Notes: a model not told the origin generated them from the letters alone. Positions 18,753 to 27,003 are shown, counted from the stretch's first letter. The stretch is 44,725 nt of DNA from Clostridium sp. Cult3 (GCF_021655115.1 NZ_PPXY01000043.1:1-44725), one strand, 5' to 3'. Made by a program: numbers and translations.

Positions 18753-19610
18753 TCAGTAATAAATATATCTTATACCTATAATAATAACAAAAACAAAACT
18801 GACTATACTAGCTATTAGTACATAGTCAATTTTGCTCAAAGTCTTATAGTACCCTTCACCTTTCAGCATTGAGGCAAGGGCATTTTCATACTGATTAAAG
18901 GTTTTATACTTCCCCCTTAAAGCTTTATGTAAAAATTGTTTCTCTTCTTTTTTCAAGGGAAAAGTCTGAACCTTAACTCTAACCTGTTCTAAATCGTATA
19001 CTAGAGGGTTGTATTCCATATTCCCTATCAATGTTATCATAATCATGGTTATGCTAAACAATATACCCATCTCAATATTATAACTAAAATCTACCCTCCA
19101 AGAGTTAATATTATATACAGGAGTATATTCCTTGGTTGGTTTTCCCCTTTCCACCAGGCCACCAAAATCGATAAAATATATACGCCCATTATTGGCTAAT
19201 ATTATATTTTCCAATTTTATATCAGTATACTTATACCCTAATCCATCTATTTTCCTAAACATATTTATTAGAATTAGTCCTATTTTTAGTATAGTACTAG
19301 GTTTTAAACTATTATCTTCAGCTATCTCCTTTAGATTATTTCCAGGGATGTATTCCATTACAATATAATGGAGTATGTTCCCATTATATTCCCAGTCATC
19401 AAATTCATAAACCCTAGGTATAAAGAACATATCCTGCAGTGCTACCATAGCATTATACTCATTGGTAATAGACAGTGTATCTTTAGAAATCTTCATGGCT
19501 CTTATGCAGCCCTTTGCATCCTCAACCTTATATACTGTGCCAAAGTTTCCTAAACCAACTAAACTAATTAGTTTATATTTATTCCTACTCCATTTACCCT
19601 CTATTTTCAT
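18753..19610 (-). CDS. yabT: Membrane-anchored Ser/Thr protein kinase, YabT type
   Basis: This 285-residue Hanks-type kinase has a C-terminal membrane helix (about 262-284). The active-site residues are present: glycine loop GLGNFGTVYKV (19-29), Lys40, the catalytic loop YTDIKLEN with Asp130, Lys132 and Asn135, and the DFG Asp148. In B. subtilis YabT is a sporulation-stage kinase acting on RecA and other DNA-linked proteins. That role is inferred here from the matching position, spoIIE-yabS-yabT-tilS. ATG has AGGTG upstream. It follows the VWA gene by eight bases. Confidence 0.92.
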   Translation of the reverse strand: MKIEGKWSRNKYKLISLVGLGNFGTVYKVEDAKGCIRAMKISKDTLSITNEYNAMVALQDMFFIPRVYEFDDWEYNGNILHYIVMEYIPGNNLKEIAEDNSLKPSTILKIGLILINMFRKIDGLGYKYTDIKLENIILANNGRIYFIDFGGLVERGKPTKEYTPVYNINSWRVDFSYNIEMGILFSITMIMITLIGNMEYNPLVYDLEQVRVKVQTFPLKKEEKQFLHKALRGKYKTFNQYENALASMLKGEGYYKTLSKIDYVLIASIVSFVFVIIIGIRYIYY

Positions 19611-19618
19611 ATAATCAC

Positions 19619-20311
19619 CTAAACTATATGATCATATAGGGAATACTCATACCCCTCTCCACCAAAAATCCTTATTGCTCCTTCAATGGCAGGCCCTGTA
19701 GGGGTAGTGCCTCCCACTTCTATAGTTTTCATTCTATCCCTTAGTTCATCTATATCTTCGGTAAAATCACATAGTAATTCATAATATCCTGCCCTGCCAG
19801 GAAATACGGAAACAGCCATTTGATTTTTTCCCCTTCTTTCCTCTAAAAACAAAAGTAATTCAAATATACTTTTCTTAGCTATATCTATTTTTTTCTTCAT
19901 ACTACCACTAGTATCCATTAGGATTAAACATCTTAAATCTATCTCATCCCCTATTTTATCTATTAACTTTACAAATTTATATCTTTCACTAGGCCGAACT
20001 TCCTTTATGTCCATATCTATTATCTCTTTTAACTCATGACTTACCATCTGTTCTATAGTTTCATACATGGATTTGACGGTGACTCTGCTCAGTGTTGCAG
20101 AAAGATCCTTTAGACTTGTCAGCTCGCACACGCCCCCACCCCTTTCTGCTATATTCTCCAATTCCATAATTGGAGATTCGTTCTCCTCATTGTCAACAAT
20201 CCCTATGGTATTAACCTTAATACCTTCCTTTGCTGCTAATTCTGCCATTTCTGATGGATCTGATCCTATATTGGACTGACCATCTGAAATGAGTATTATC
20301 TGCTTTAACAT
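19619..20311 (-). CDS. yabS: VWA-domain protein, YabS type, with circularly permuted order
   Basis: This cytoplasmic 230-residue protein has two half von Willebrand A segments in reversed order. The N-terminal part (ILISDGQSN, then VNTIGIVDNEE and ERGGGVCEL) looks like the second half of a VWA domain. The C-terminal part begins with the MIDAS motif DTSGSM (Asp133) and ends with GGTTPTG (Thr202/203), the first half. All three metal-site elements are therefore present, in the order DG, DxSxS, T instead of DxSxS, T, DG. Position next to the kinase matches B. subtilis yabS; function is unknown. Start chosen at ATG 20311, eight bases after GGAG, rather than the GTG three codons earlier. Confidence 0.88.
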   Translation of the reverse strand: MLKQIILISDGQSNIGSDPSEMAELAAKEGIKVNTIGIVDNEENESPIMELENIAERGGGVCELTSLKDLSATLSRVTVKSMYETIEQMVSHELKEIIDMDIKEVRPSERYKFVKLIDKIGDEIDLRCLILMDTSGSMKKKIDIAKKSIFELLLFLEERRGKNQMAVSVFPGRAGYYELLCDFTEDIDELRDRMKTIEVGGTTPTGPAIEGAIRIFGGEGYEYSLYDHIV

Positions 20312-20390
20312 ATATACCACTCCTATACCTATTTTTTTGGATTATTGACAAATATATAGATTATATACAGAGAGAGTAGATATTTATCCC

Positions 20391-22736
20391 TTATGGATTC
20401 TTCCATACCTTCGTAACCAACACGGTCATATCATCTTTAATCTCATTTTGGCTTACCTTCCGTGCCTCCTCTAGTATCCTGTCTGCAATTGTCCTAGGAT
20501 TAATGCTATCAATGCTATCAATTACATCCTTCATCCATTGTTCAGCACTCCTAACCTGGCCATTAGCTTCTAATATTCCATCAGACATCATAATTATAAT
20601 ATCTCCATCTTCTAAGTATTTTTCGTATATATTGAAATCTACATCCTTTAATATCCCAACGGGTAGAGATTGAGAGTTGATAATTTCAACATGATCTTTT
20701 TTCTTTATAAAAGTAGCTGGTGCACCAGTTTTGATAATCTGAAGTTTCCCTGAATACAAATCCAATAAGGATATATCAAAGGTAGTAAATATCTCATCGC
20801 TGGATTTAAGCATAAGGATTGAGTTAATAGTCTTTAAAGCTAGTTCCTTGTCAAATTTAGCCTCTAAAAACCTTTCTAATAGTTTAATAGCAGTACTACT
20901 TTCATTACTTGCCTTCCTTCCTACCCCCATCCCATCGCTTAAAGCGATGAAGTAGTTGTTGTCTCCTTCACCAAAAGTATAATTATCCCCCGAAATATTA
21001 TTGTAGTCATTGGCCTTATTGGCTACTTCTGTAAAAGCGTTATATCGGTTACTTCTAACCAGTTTAAATCTTTGACTTTCCCTTTTTAGTCCATCTAGTG
21101 TAAATTCTACCTTTAAGGGGGTGCCTACCGTATCCATGACTATTTTCTTTATATTCTCCTGACTGTTTTTTTCCTTATAAGTCTTGTCCACATCTATATA
21201 TATTTCAATTCTATCATCCTCTAACTCCACTACTACCACATTTTTTACATCTATCTTTTGGTTCTTTAAGTTTGCATATATTATATCCTCTACATCTTCT
21301 TTAAATATCGGATTTACATATATATCCTTAATCATATCTTTTATTATCCCTGCTACCCCTTCTAATTGCTCAGAAACCAATAGTCTATTTTCTAGAATCT
21401 TTTTCTCCCACATATTGTTGATTTTAAAAATATCAAAATGCCCCTGTATGACTTTTATCATCTTGTCTTTGTTTATGCAATAATCCTTAATTAATGGAGG
21501 TAAATTGTCATCCTTAACAAGTTTATTATCTTCCATTAAGCTTATCATGTTGAACATAGAGTTATAGGTAGCATAAAACCCTTCTTCCCAGCAAAATTTT
21601 CTCATTCCACAGTTTGCACATAAAGAATTAGCTATATCATCAATTAATTCATAAACCTCTCCTACACTATAGACCTCCTCGTGCTCTACCGAATCTTTAA
21701 AGGTCTCTCCTAATTCTTTAAATACCTTCGATATTTCATTTAATCTGTTAATAGTTATTTCATCTTTCCTATGGGAATAGTTCTTCTCTTTCATCCGTCC
21801 TATAGCTATTTCCATATAATCAGAAAAATAAAAGTTTAGTAATCTATATAGAAGAAAAAAAAGGATAGCAGCTAAAGTCAATTCTTTTATTTTAATAAAA
21901 CTAGTTCCATATCCATTAATATAAAAACTAATAATCCCATTGCCTAACAAAAATCCTAATATAGAGCCTATTCTTCCAAGATCTTTGAAAAGACCAGTTA
22001 GTAATCCTGCTAGTCCATAGATAGATAACATAAAGGGCATCTCTGGTTGAGATATGTAGGATATTAAGCCTAAGGTAATCCCTACAGCTCCTCCTATAAA
22101 AGCCCCTTCAGAAAAACCAAAGTATATTATTAGTAATATACTCAGAACGACCTTGACAGATATTCCTCCTATGGTAAGGTCGTGAAAACCAGAGATCATT
22201 AAAGATAGGGTGATAAGTCCACATATAATACTTTCATTAGAACGACTTTTGCCCACGGATTCTAATGAAAGACTATGACAAAAGATATAAGTCAGAGCAA
22301 AGACTATCAATGCCTCAAACAAAATAATAAATATATCATAAACAAATATTTCCTTGAATATAAATATGAATATGAATTTAGTCAACGCAAACAGTATTCC
22401 AGATACTATTGAAGATCTTATAATGGATAAATTTTGCATAGCATTAGATTTGTTAAAAAGAAAAGTAATGATGGTAATAGCCAAAAAGTAGTCTATTCCC
22501 TTTAATCCATGAATAGTAAACATTCCTAATGCTACAGAACCAAAAATAAATATGTTTAGTTTTCCAAGGATAACATACGCCGTTATAAAAGATACTCCAA
22601 AGGGCGTCAGTTTATCCATGATACTAGCTCTCCCTATAAAAAAAGCTAGAACAACATATAGGAGTAGTTTCCTATCGAAGCTAAACATCTTATTAACTCT
22701 TTTATCCTTAGGTAGGATAAATTCTGCCTTTAACAT
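20391..22736 (-). CDS. spoIIE: Stage II sporulation protein E, PP2C phosphatase
   Basis: SpoIIE is the membrane-bound phosphatase that dephosphorylates SpoIIAA to release sigma-F in the forespore, and it helps place the polar septum. About ten hydrophobic segments occupy the N-terminal ~310 residues. A central regulatory region contains a cysteine cluster (LCANCGMRKFCW), and the C-terminal PP2C domain has FIALSDGMGVGRKASNESS and IIMMSDGILEANGQ. At 781-783 residues it is close to other SpoIIE proteins. The ATG at 22736 has AGGGGG at seven-base spacing; the ATG at 22742 abuts it. A Spo0A-type promoter lies directly upstream. Confidence 0.97.
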   Translation of the reverse strand: MLKAEFILPKDKRVNKMFSFDRKLLLYVVLAFFIGRASIMDKLTPFGVSFITAYVILGKLNIFIFGSVALGMFTIHGLKGIDYFLAITIITFLFNKSNAMQNLSIIRSSIVSGILFALTKFIFIFIFKEIFVYDIFIILFEALIVFALTYIFCHSLSLESVGKSRSNESIICGLITLSLMISGFHDLTIGGISVKVVLSILLIIYFGFSEGAFIGGAVGITLGLISYISQPEMPFMLSIYGLAGLLTGLFKDLGRIGSILGFLLGNGIISFYINGYGTSFIKIKELTLAAILFFLLYRLLNFYFSDYMEIAIGRMKEKNYSHRKDEITINRLNEISKVFKELGETFKDSVEHEEVYSVGEVYELIDDIANSLCANCGMRKFCWEEGFYATYNSMFNMISLMEDNKLVKDDNLPPLIKDYCINKDKMIKVIQGHFDIFKINNMWEKKILENRLLVSEQLEGVAGIIKDMIKDIYVNPIFKEDVEDIIYANLKNQKIDVKNVVVVELEDDRIEIYIDVDKTYKEKNSQENIKKIVMDTVGTPLKVEFTLDGLKRESQRFKLVRSNRYNAFTEVANKANDYNNISGDNYTFGEGDNNYFIALSDGMGVGRKASNESSTAIKLLERFLEAKFDKELALKTINSILMLKSSDEIFTTFDISLLDLYSGKLQIIKTGAPATFIKKKDHVEIINSQSLPVGILKDVDFNIYEKYLEDGDIIIMMSDGILEANGQVRSAEQWMKDVIDSIDSINPRTIADRILEEARKVSQNEIKDDMTVLVTKVWKNP

Positions 22737-22768
22737 TTCCATTCCCCCTATTCCTTGTTTTTATAAAT

Positions 22769-22801
22769 ATACTAACAGATCAAGGAATAATATTTTGTCA
22801 A
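22769..22801 (-). promoter_or_regulatory. spoIIE promoter with 21-base spacer (Spo0A-type)
   Basis: On the minus strand a perfect -35 box TTGACA (22796-22801) is separated by 21 bases from TAGTAT (22769-22774). B. subtilis spoIIE and spoIIG have the same abnormal sigma-A geometry, with a good -35 box spaced 21-22 bases away and Spo0A~P binding over it. No exact 0A box (TGTCGAA) is present. The nearest likeness is TGTCAGAA about 25 bases upstream. Confidence 0.65.
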
Positions 22802-23038
22802 TACTCCTTGCATGAAATGGAAAAGTTTCTGACACAAAGCCTTTATTTGTACTATTATTTATTCATCTAAAGGAGTAGGTACCTATCCCCTTTTACTTGA
22901 TAGTATCAATGTTCTAACCATATACAAAGATAATATACATATGATGTATTATTTTGTACCAGATCCATTAGATGGCTATAAACCACGCAATATTAATTTA
23001 ATATTAGCTATGGATAAAGTTTAAGTAAATTTAATGCA

Positions 23039-23066
23039 TTAAAAAAACCGGAGTAATCCGGTTTTA
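23039..23066 (-). terminator. Terminator after yabR
   Basis: The stem AAAACCGGA/TCCGGTTTT (23044-23052 with 23057-23065) with a 4-base loop is followed by T residues on the minus strand. It closes the yabP-yabQ-divIC-yabR unit. Confidence 0.85.
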
Positions 23067-23134
23067 TGAGTCCATCTTTTTAAATTACATCTTGTAATAA
23101 ATAATCCTTTTAGTTAATTGCATGTAGGAAATAT

Positions 23135-23548
23135 CTAAAAGCCACCTGTACCTCTAGACCTTTGGCCAGGTCCTCTCCTACCTTCTCGCATCTTTAGTTG
23201 ATCTTGTTTTTCATTACTGTCCTTCAAGAATTGAGAAAGCTTATCTTCAAAAGACATATACTTCTGCTTTTCGTCTGTTTTATTCCAGTCAATTTCAATA
23301 GGGTTTGTAGTTTTAGGTTTAGCTTGTCTAATGGAAAGGCTTATCTTGCCATCCTTAGATACTGATAGAATTTTCACTTTCACTTTTTGATCTTTTTTCA
23401 AGTAGTCGGTTACTTTTTCTACATAGTCATCAGATATTTCTGAAATATGGACTAGACCACTATCTCCACCGGGCAATTGTACAAATGCACCAAAATTTGT
23501 AATACCTGTGACCGTGCCCTCAACTACTTTTCCAACAGTTATGGGCAT
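23135..23548 (-). CDS. yabR: S1 RNA-binding domain protein, YabR type
   Basis: This 137-residue protein has one S1 domain (about 1-72: GKVVEGTVTGITNFGAFVQL, then GLVHISEISDDYVEKV and GKISLSIRQ). A charged, low-complexity tail ends in RRGPGQRSRGTGGF. It is presumably an RNA-binding, general-stress-like protein related to B. subtilis YabR/YugI. Exact function is unknown. ATG has AGGAGG upstream. The divIC-yabR-spoIIE order matches B. subtilis, and the terminator downstream shows it ends its operon. Confidence 0.93.
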   Translation of the reverse strand: MPITVGKVVEGTVTGITNFGAFVQLPGGDSGLVHISEISDDYVEKVTDYLKKDQKVKVKILSVSKDGKISLSIRQAKPKTTNPIEIDWNKTDEKQKYMSFEDKLSQFLKDSNEKQDQLKMREGRRGPGQRSRGTGGF

Positions 23549-23622
23549 AAATAAACAATTCCTCCTTATAAAATATATTCTCTATCTAGTATATATGAGA
23601 ACTCGTCAATTGTCAATAAATT

Positions 23623-23946
23623 CTACCTCGCTCTAAAGTTCATAAAATGGTATTTATCCTTATTTTTGTCTATATAGATTATTTCTCTAGGCTTGACCAT
23701 TCGTAAATCTTCCCTAGCAATCTTTTCTATAAACTCTAAGGAATCCTTATCTAAGATCTCTTCGTTTAGCTGTTGGATTTCTTTTTCTAGCTGAACTATT
23801 TCCGCTTCTTCTCTTTGTTTTCGCTTAGCCAAATCCTTCATCATTATTCTTTGACTAATTAAAGTCCTTCCAATCATAAATATGAAAAATAATAATATCA
23901 GATGTTTAAGTCTAAAACCTTTCTTTCTCTTCTTTCTTTTCTTCAT
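23623..23946 (-). CDS. divIC: Septum formation initiator, DivIC/FtsB type
   Basis: This bitopic cell-division protein partners with FtsL and DivIB. It has a very basic cytoplasmic N terminus (KKRKKRKKGFR), one membrane helix (LILLFFIFMIGRTLI) and an extracellular coiled coil (about 35-70, LEKEIQQLNEEILDKDS). The conserved FtsB/DivIC C-terminal pattern EFIEKIAREDLRMVKP follows. The length, 107 residues from the preferred start, fits. I choose the ATG at 23946, with AGGTGG about eight bases upstream, over the GTG at 23958, which lies inside that purine-rich stretch. Confidence 0.93.
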   Translation of the reverse strand: MKKRKKRKKGFRLKHLILLFFIFMIGRTLISQRIMMKDLAKRKQREEAEIVQLEKEIQQLNEEILDKDSLEFIEKIAREDLRMVKPREIIYIDKNKDKYHFMNFRAR

Positions 23947-23994
23947 AAAAACCACCACCTACTAGCTCTATTCTACATGAATTCAAAAATTCCT

Positions 23995-24471
23995 CTATTT
24001 TTTTTTAGAAATGATGGTTTTATATTTTTTTATTTCCCCTAAGGCCTCCCTAGGAATCTGTCTTAATCTTTTTAATCGCCGCATTCCTGGAGACAAGGTT
24101 TTTTTAATGGATTTAAAGGGAAATGCTATTACCTTAAAAGTTTTTCTTAACAGTAAGCCTAAACTATCTAGTAATCTTTTCAATATAGGGAATAATAATT
24201 TACTTAACAGTTTCAAATACATAATACCGCCAGCAAAAAAACCTAAAAATACATATCCTCTTATTTCTCCCCAATTGCTTTCGTGAATAATATAAAAGAA
24301 TATCAATGTGATTCCTATCCAGAACAAAAAATCCTCTATCAGGGTAGCTATATGCTTAGGCTTGAAATAATATCTGCTTATTCTATATAGATCATATGCA
24401 AATCCAGCTATTAGGCCTCCATATATAGAGGTTAAAAATATATAAAATTGCATTTTTATAGTTGTATCCAT
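23995..24471 (-). CDS. yabQ: Spore cortex biosynthesis protein YabQ
   Basis: This 158-residue membrane protein has three to four hydrophobic segments in its first ~95 residues (FYIFLTSIYGGLIAGFAYDLYR, FLFWIGITLIFFYII, GYVFLGFFAGGIMYLKLL). A basic tail follows, with no membrane segment. The N-terminal pattern GxxxGFxYDxYR is typical of YabQ, which is required for spore cortex formation and localises to the forespore membrane in B. subtilis. It follows yabP by 15 bases, the conserved yabP-yabQ-divIC order. ATG is preceded by GGAGAG. Confidence 0.9.
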   Translation of the reverse strand: MDTTIKMQFYIFLTSIYGGLIAGFAYDLYRISRYYFKPKHIATLIEDFLFWIGITLIFFYIIHESNWGEIRGYVFLGFFAGGIMYLKLLSKLLFPILKRLLDSLGLLLRKTFKVIAFPFKSIKKTLSPGMRRLKRLRQIPREALGEIKKYKTIISKKK

Positions 24472-24486
24472 GCTAAGCTCTCCATA

Positions 24487-24768
24487 TTACTTAAATATTT
24501 TCCCAATTAAACTCCCTTTCTGGGATGAATCCTTATCATTATAAATAATTCCGTTTATAATTCCGTCTATTTTTACATTTCCATCGTCTAAGTTCAACTT
24601 TCCTACATTAAGACCTTCCCCCTTAATGGTCATTCCTCCTTTTACAGTTATTAAAATAATAGTATTTTCATTAAAACTTTCTACTTGTTCTACCCCCGTT
24701 ATAGTGACCTTGCTCCGGTTTTCAACAAGGATGTTTTGAGCTTTGAAATCCATCTTTCCTTCTGTCAA
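24487..24768 (-). CDS. yabP: Sporulation protein YabP
   Basis: This 93-residue YabP-family protein is involved in spore cortex/envelope formation in the mother cell. The core pattern is present: NILVENRSKVTITGVEQVES, ILITVKGGMTIKGEGLNVGKLN and DGNVKIDGIING. The start is uncertain. TTG at 24768 has GGGGAGGGG about nine bases upstream; an ATG five codons later has only GAAGG. It begins 36 bases after the rqcP terminator, so any promoter must overlap that terminator or transcription reads through it. Confidence 0.92.
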   Translation of the reverse strand: MTEGKMDFKAQNILVENRSKVTITGVEQVESFNENTIILITVKGGMTIKGEGLNVGKLNLDDGNVKIDGIINGIIYNDKDSSQKGSLIGKIFK

Positions 24769-24803
24769 TTTTCATCACCCCTCCCCTATTAATATTTATG
24801 AAT

Positions 24804-24835
24804 ATAAAAAGGCTTTTATTACAAAAGCCTTTTTA
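24804..24835. terminator. Bidirectional terminator overlapping the rqcP stop
   Basis: AAAAAGGCTTTT and AAAAGCCTTTTT flank a five-base loop (24806-24833), giving a strong stem with T runs on both strands. The rqcP stop codon (24833-24835) is at its edge. Confidence 0.88.
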
Positions 24836-25075
24836 TTCTATAATTTTATATAGCCCTCCTGCATCGTCTTTTCTTACATTGTCTTCTACTTTTAATACCT
24901 CTACCTTCATAGTCCTTGTTCCAAAGTCCACCTGTATAATATCGCCTACTTTTACCTCATCGCCAGGTTTTGCTTGTTTTTCATTGATAAGAACCCTACC
25001 CTGTTCACAGGCTTCTTTGGCTACCGGTCTTCTTTTGATTATTCTAGAATTCTTTAAAAATTTATCTATCCTCAA
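24833..25075 (-). CDS. rqcP: S4-domain protein RqcP (YabO)
   Basis: This 80-residue protein consists almost entirely of an S4 RNA-binding domain (MRIDKFLKNSRIIKRRPVAKEACEQGRVLINEKQAKPGDEVKVGDII). In B. subtilis RqcP/YabO works with RqcH in ribosome-associated quality control, adding alanine tails to stalled peptides on the 50S subunit. The start is TTG at 25075, with GGGGGCGG five bases upstream. It lies between hup and yabP, as in clostridia. RqcH is not in the window. Confidence 0.95.
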   Translation of the reverse strand: MRIDKFLKNSRIIKRRPVAKEACEQGRVLINEKQAKPGDEVKVGDIIQVDFGTRTMKVEVLKVEDNVRKDDAGGLYKIIE

Positions 25076-25101
25076 AAAACCGCCCCCTAAATGATATATT
25101 T

Positions 25102-25132
25102 AAAAAAAATCAGGTCAATGACCTGATTTTTT
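25102..25132. terminator. Terminator after hup
   Basis: A perfect eight-base stem ATCAGGTC/GACCTGAT (25109-25116 with 25120-25127) has a three-base loop and A/T runs on both sides. It works on the minus strand after hup, and its flank contains the hup stop codon (25131-25133). Confidence 0.88.
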
Positions 25133-25409
25133 ATTTATTTACAGCTTCTTTTAATGATTTACCTGCCTTGAACACAGGAGCCTTTGATGCTGGTATTTGG
25201 ATAACTTCTTCTGGATTTCTTGGGTTTCTACCTTCCCTAGCTTTTCTTTGTCTTACTTCAAAGGTTCCAAATCCAACTAATTGTACTTTTTCTCCACTAG
25301 CTAATGTTTCTTGTACCACTTGCATAAACGCATTTAATGCACCTTCTGCATCTTTCTTAGTTAAATTACTCTTTTCTGCCATACTAGCAACTAATTCAGC
25401 TTTATTCAT
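25131..25409 (-). CDS. hup: DNA-binding protein HU
   Basis: HU is the small histone-like nucleoid protein that bends DNA. The 92-residue sequence shows the family signature GFGTFEVRQRKAREGRNPRNPEEVIQIPA, including the DNA-binding arm with its Pro. The start is the ATG at 25409, eight bases after GAGGAGG; the TTG two codons earlier is too close to it. A sigma-H-like promoter sits upstream and a terminator follows directly, so it can be transcribed alone. Confidence 0.97.
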   Translation of the reverse strand: MNKAELVASMAEKSNLTKKDAEGALNAFMQVVQETLASGEKVQLVGFGTFEVRQRKAREGRNPRNPEEVIQIPASKAPVFKAGKSLKEAVNK

Positions 25410-25455
25410 TATCAATTCCTCCTCTTATCATATTGTACTTAGGTTCATTTAGCTT

Positions 25456-25482
25456 ATTCTATATTAATTTGTAAAATCCTTC
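25456..25482 (-). promoter_or_regulatory. Sigma-H-type promoter of hup
   Basis: On the minus strand GAAGGATTT (25474-25482), an 11-base spacer and ATAGAAT (25456-25462) fit the sigma-H pattern RnAGGAwWW-N11-12-RnnGAAT. The geometry and -35 box are identical to the spoVG promoter in this window. The start of hup is about 47 bases downstream of the -10. Confidence 0.6.
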
Positions 25483-25502
25483 TTATATTGCTATAGTTTT
25501 TA

Positions 25503-26978
25503 TCATTTATTAAATCTATGTAGCTTTGCTTCATCCCATAGTATATCCATCTCTTCTAGAGTCATATCCTCAAGCTTCTTCCCAATCCTATCGCTTTTCG
25601 CCTCCATTATTGCAAACCTGTCAATAAACTTGTTTATGGTCTTGTTCAATGCTACTTCAGGATTAACCTCTAAAAATCTACATACATTGACTACTGCAAA
25701 CAATAGATCTCCTAATTCTTCCTCTGTCTTTTCTACATCACCACCTTTAATATAATTGATGGACTCAATAACTTCGTAATATTCTTCCTTCACCTTATCC
25801 AAGGCTCCATCTACAGTATCCCAATCAAAACCAACTTCACTAGCTCTTTGTTGAACTTTATAACTCCTCATAAGAGAAGGAAGTTTTGGAATATCCACTA
25901 GAGTATCAGTGTAAGTCTTGATATTCCTACCTTTAAACTTTAGTTTATTCCAATTATATACTACTTCATCAGATTTTTCTACTTTTTTTTCATTAAAAAC
26001 ATGAGGATGACGATAAATCAGCTTTTTGTTGAGTTCAGTTGTAATATCATATAGATTGAATTCCCCTTCTTCCAAAGCTATCTGACTATGAAATACTACC
26101 TGTAGAAGTAAATCGCCTAGTTCTTCTATTAAATCATCCATATCCTCTCTATCAATAGCATCTACTACTTCGTAGGCTTCCTCGATGACGCATTCCCTAA
26201 TGGACTTGTGGGTTTGTTCTCTATCCCAAGGGCATCCCCTATCACTTCTCAATAATTCCATTGTATCTATTATATCGACCATGTTGTAGATTTTTTTAGT
26301 TATTTTATCCACTTTGGGGATATATATACTCGTTAAGGGTCCAATATTGTCCATTCTATCCAGTTCATAGATGGAAATACTATGAATTTCTTCTTCCCCA
26401 TCTATGCCAGCACTATTGATTATATATATTTTGTATTCATCACCATATACTTCAGATAATACCAGTTTTATATTAGAGGCGACTCTAGTATTATATACCT
26501 GAGTCACTATACAATCAAGATTAATATCAATATCTTTCAATTTAAATTCTGTTCCATCAACAATTTTAAGACCGTCTATAGGATCCCTTCTTACTAGTTC
26601 CAAAATAGGTTCTATAAAACTTATTCCTGTCAATAATTCTACCTCTAAACTCTCACTCTCTTTTTGCAACAAGATTTCTACAGTCTTCTCAGCTACCATT
26701 GGATTCCCAGGAACTAGATAGTTTATAGTTTTATATTTATCGGCTTTTAAAGCCAAATCTTCTGCAATATATTCATATACACCTAAGAAATCTTCACCTT
26801 TTTCATAAGCATAGTCATAGGACTCATAGGGTATACCATTTTGCTTAAAATATTCTACTGTAGGATGTTTCTCCGTCCTTAGGTAATTCCTATCACCGCT
26901 TTTAATCCTTTTTAACACACCCATAGTTAGATCATCTGGATTCCCCGGTCCTAGCCCTAAAACGTATATTTTCCCCAT
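25503..26978 (-). CDS. mazG: MazG nucleotide pyrophosphohydrolase fused to SAM-methylase-like domain (YabN)
   Basis: This two-domain protein has a tetrapyrrole-methylase-like N-terminal domain of about 220 residues (IYVLGLGPGNPDDLTMGVLKR, NYLVPGNPMVAEKT). The C-terminal part has two MazG-type segments. The first carries WDREQTHKSIRECVIEEAYEVVDAI and EELGDLLLQVVFHSQIA, and the second EELGDLLFAVVNVCRFL. MazG hydrolyses noncanonical or excess NTPs. The fusion is the normal Firmicute YabN form. The ATG at 26978 is preferred (eight bases from GGAG); an ATG two codons earlier is too close. It is co-transcribed with spoVB. Confidence 0.95.
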   Translation of the reverse strand: MGKIYVLGLGPGNPDDLTMGVLKRIKSGDRNYLRTEKHPTVEYFKQNGIPYESYDYAYEKGEDFLGVYEYIAEDLALKADKYKTINYLVPGNPMVAEKTVEILLQKESESLEVELLTGISFIEPILELVRRDPIDGLKIVDGTEFKLKDIDINLDCIVTQVYNTRVASNIKLVLSEVYGDEYKIYIINSAGIDGEEEIHSISIYELDRMDNIGPLTSIYIPKVDKITKKIYNMVDIIDTMELLRSDRGCPWDREQTHKSIRECVIEEAYEVVDAIDREDMDDLIEELGDLLLQVVFHSQIALEEGEFNLYDITTELNKKLIYRHPHVFNEKKVEKSDEVVYNWNKLKFKGRNIKTYTDTLVDIPKLPSLMRSYKVQQRASEVGFDWDTVDGALDKVKEEYYEVIESINYIKGGDVEKTEEELGDLLFAVVNVCRFLEVNPEVALNKTINKFIDRFAIMEAKSDRIGKKLEDMTLEEMDILWDEAKLHRFNK

Positions 26979-27003
26979 ATCCATTACTCCTTTATATTTT
27001 TAT

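Larger units (their letters stand above)
22743..23134. other. Intergenic region between yabR and spoIIE
   Basis: About 390 bases. It holds the yabR terminator (23039-23066) and the spoIIE promoter (22769-22801). The middle (22834-23024, plus strand) contains a 60-odd-codon open stretch without an early start codon. Its only ATG-initiated part is 27 codons at 22941-23024, with no recognisable product or ribosome binding site. No other gene is evident. Confidence 0.6.

Noticed and set aside
22941-23024. 27-codon ORF beginning MMYYFVPDP
   Set aside because: No ribosome binding site and no recognised family; reported only as an observation, not as a gene.
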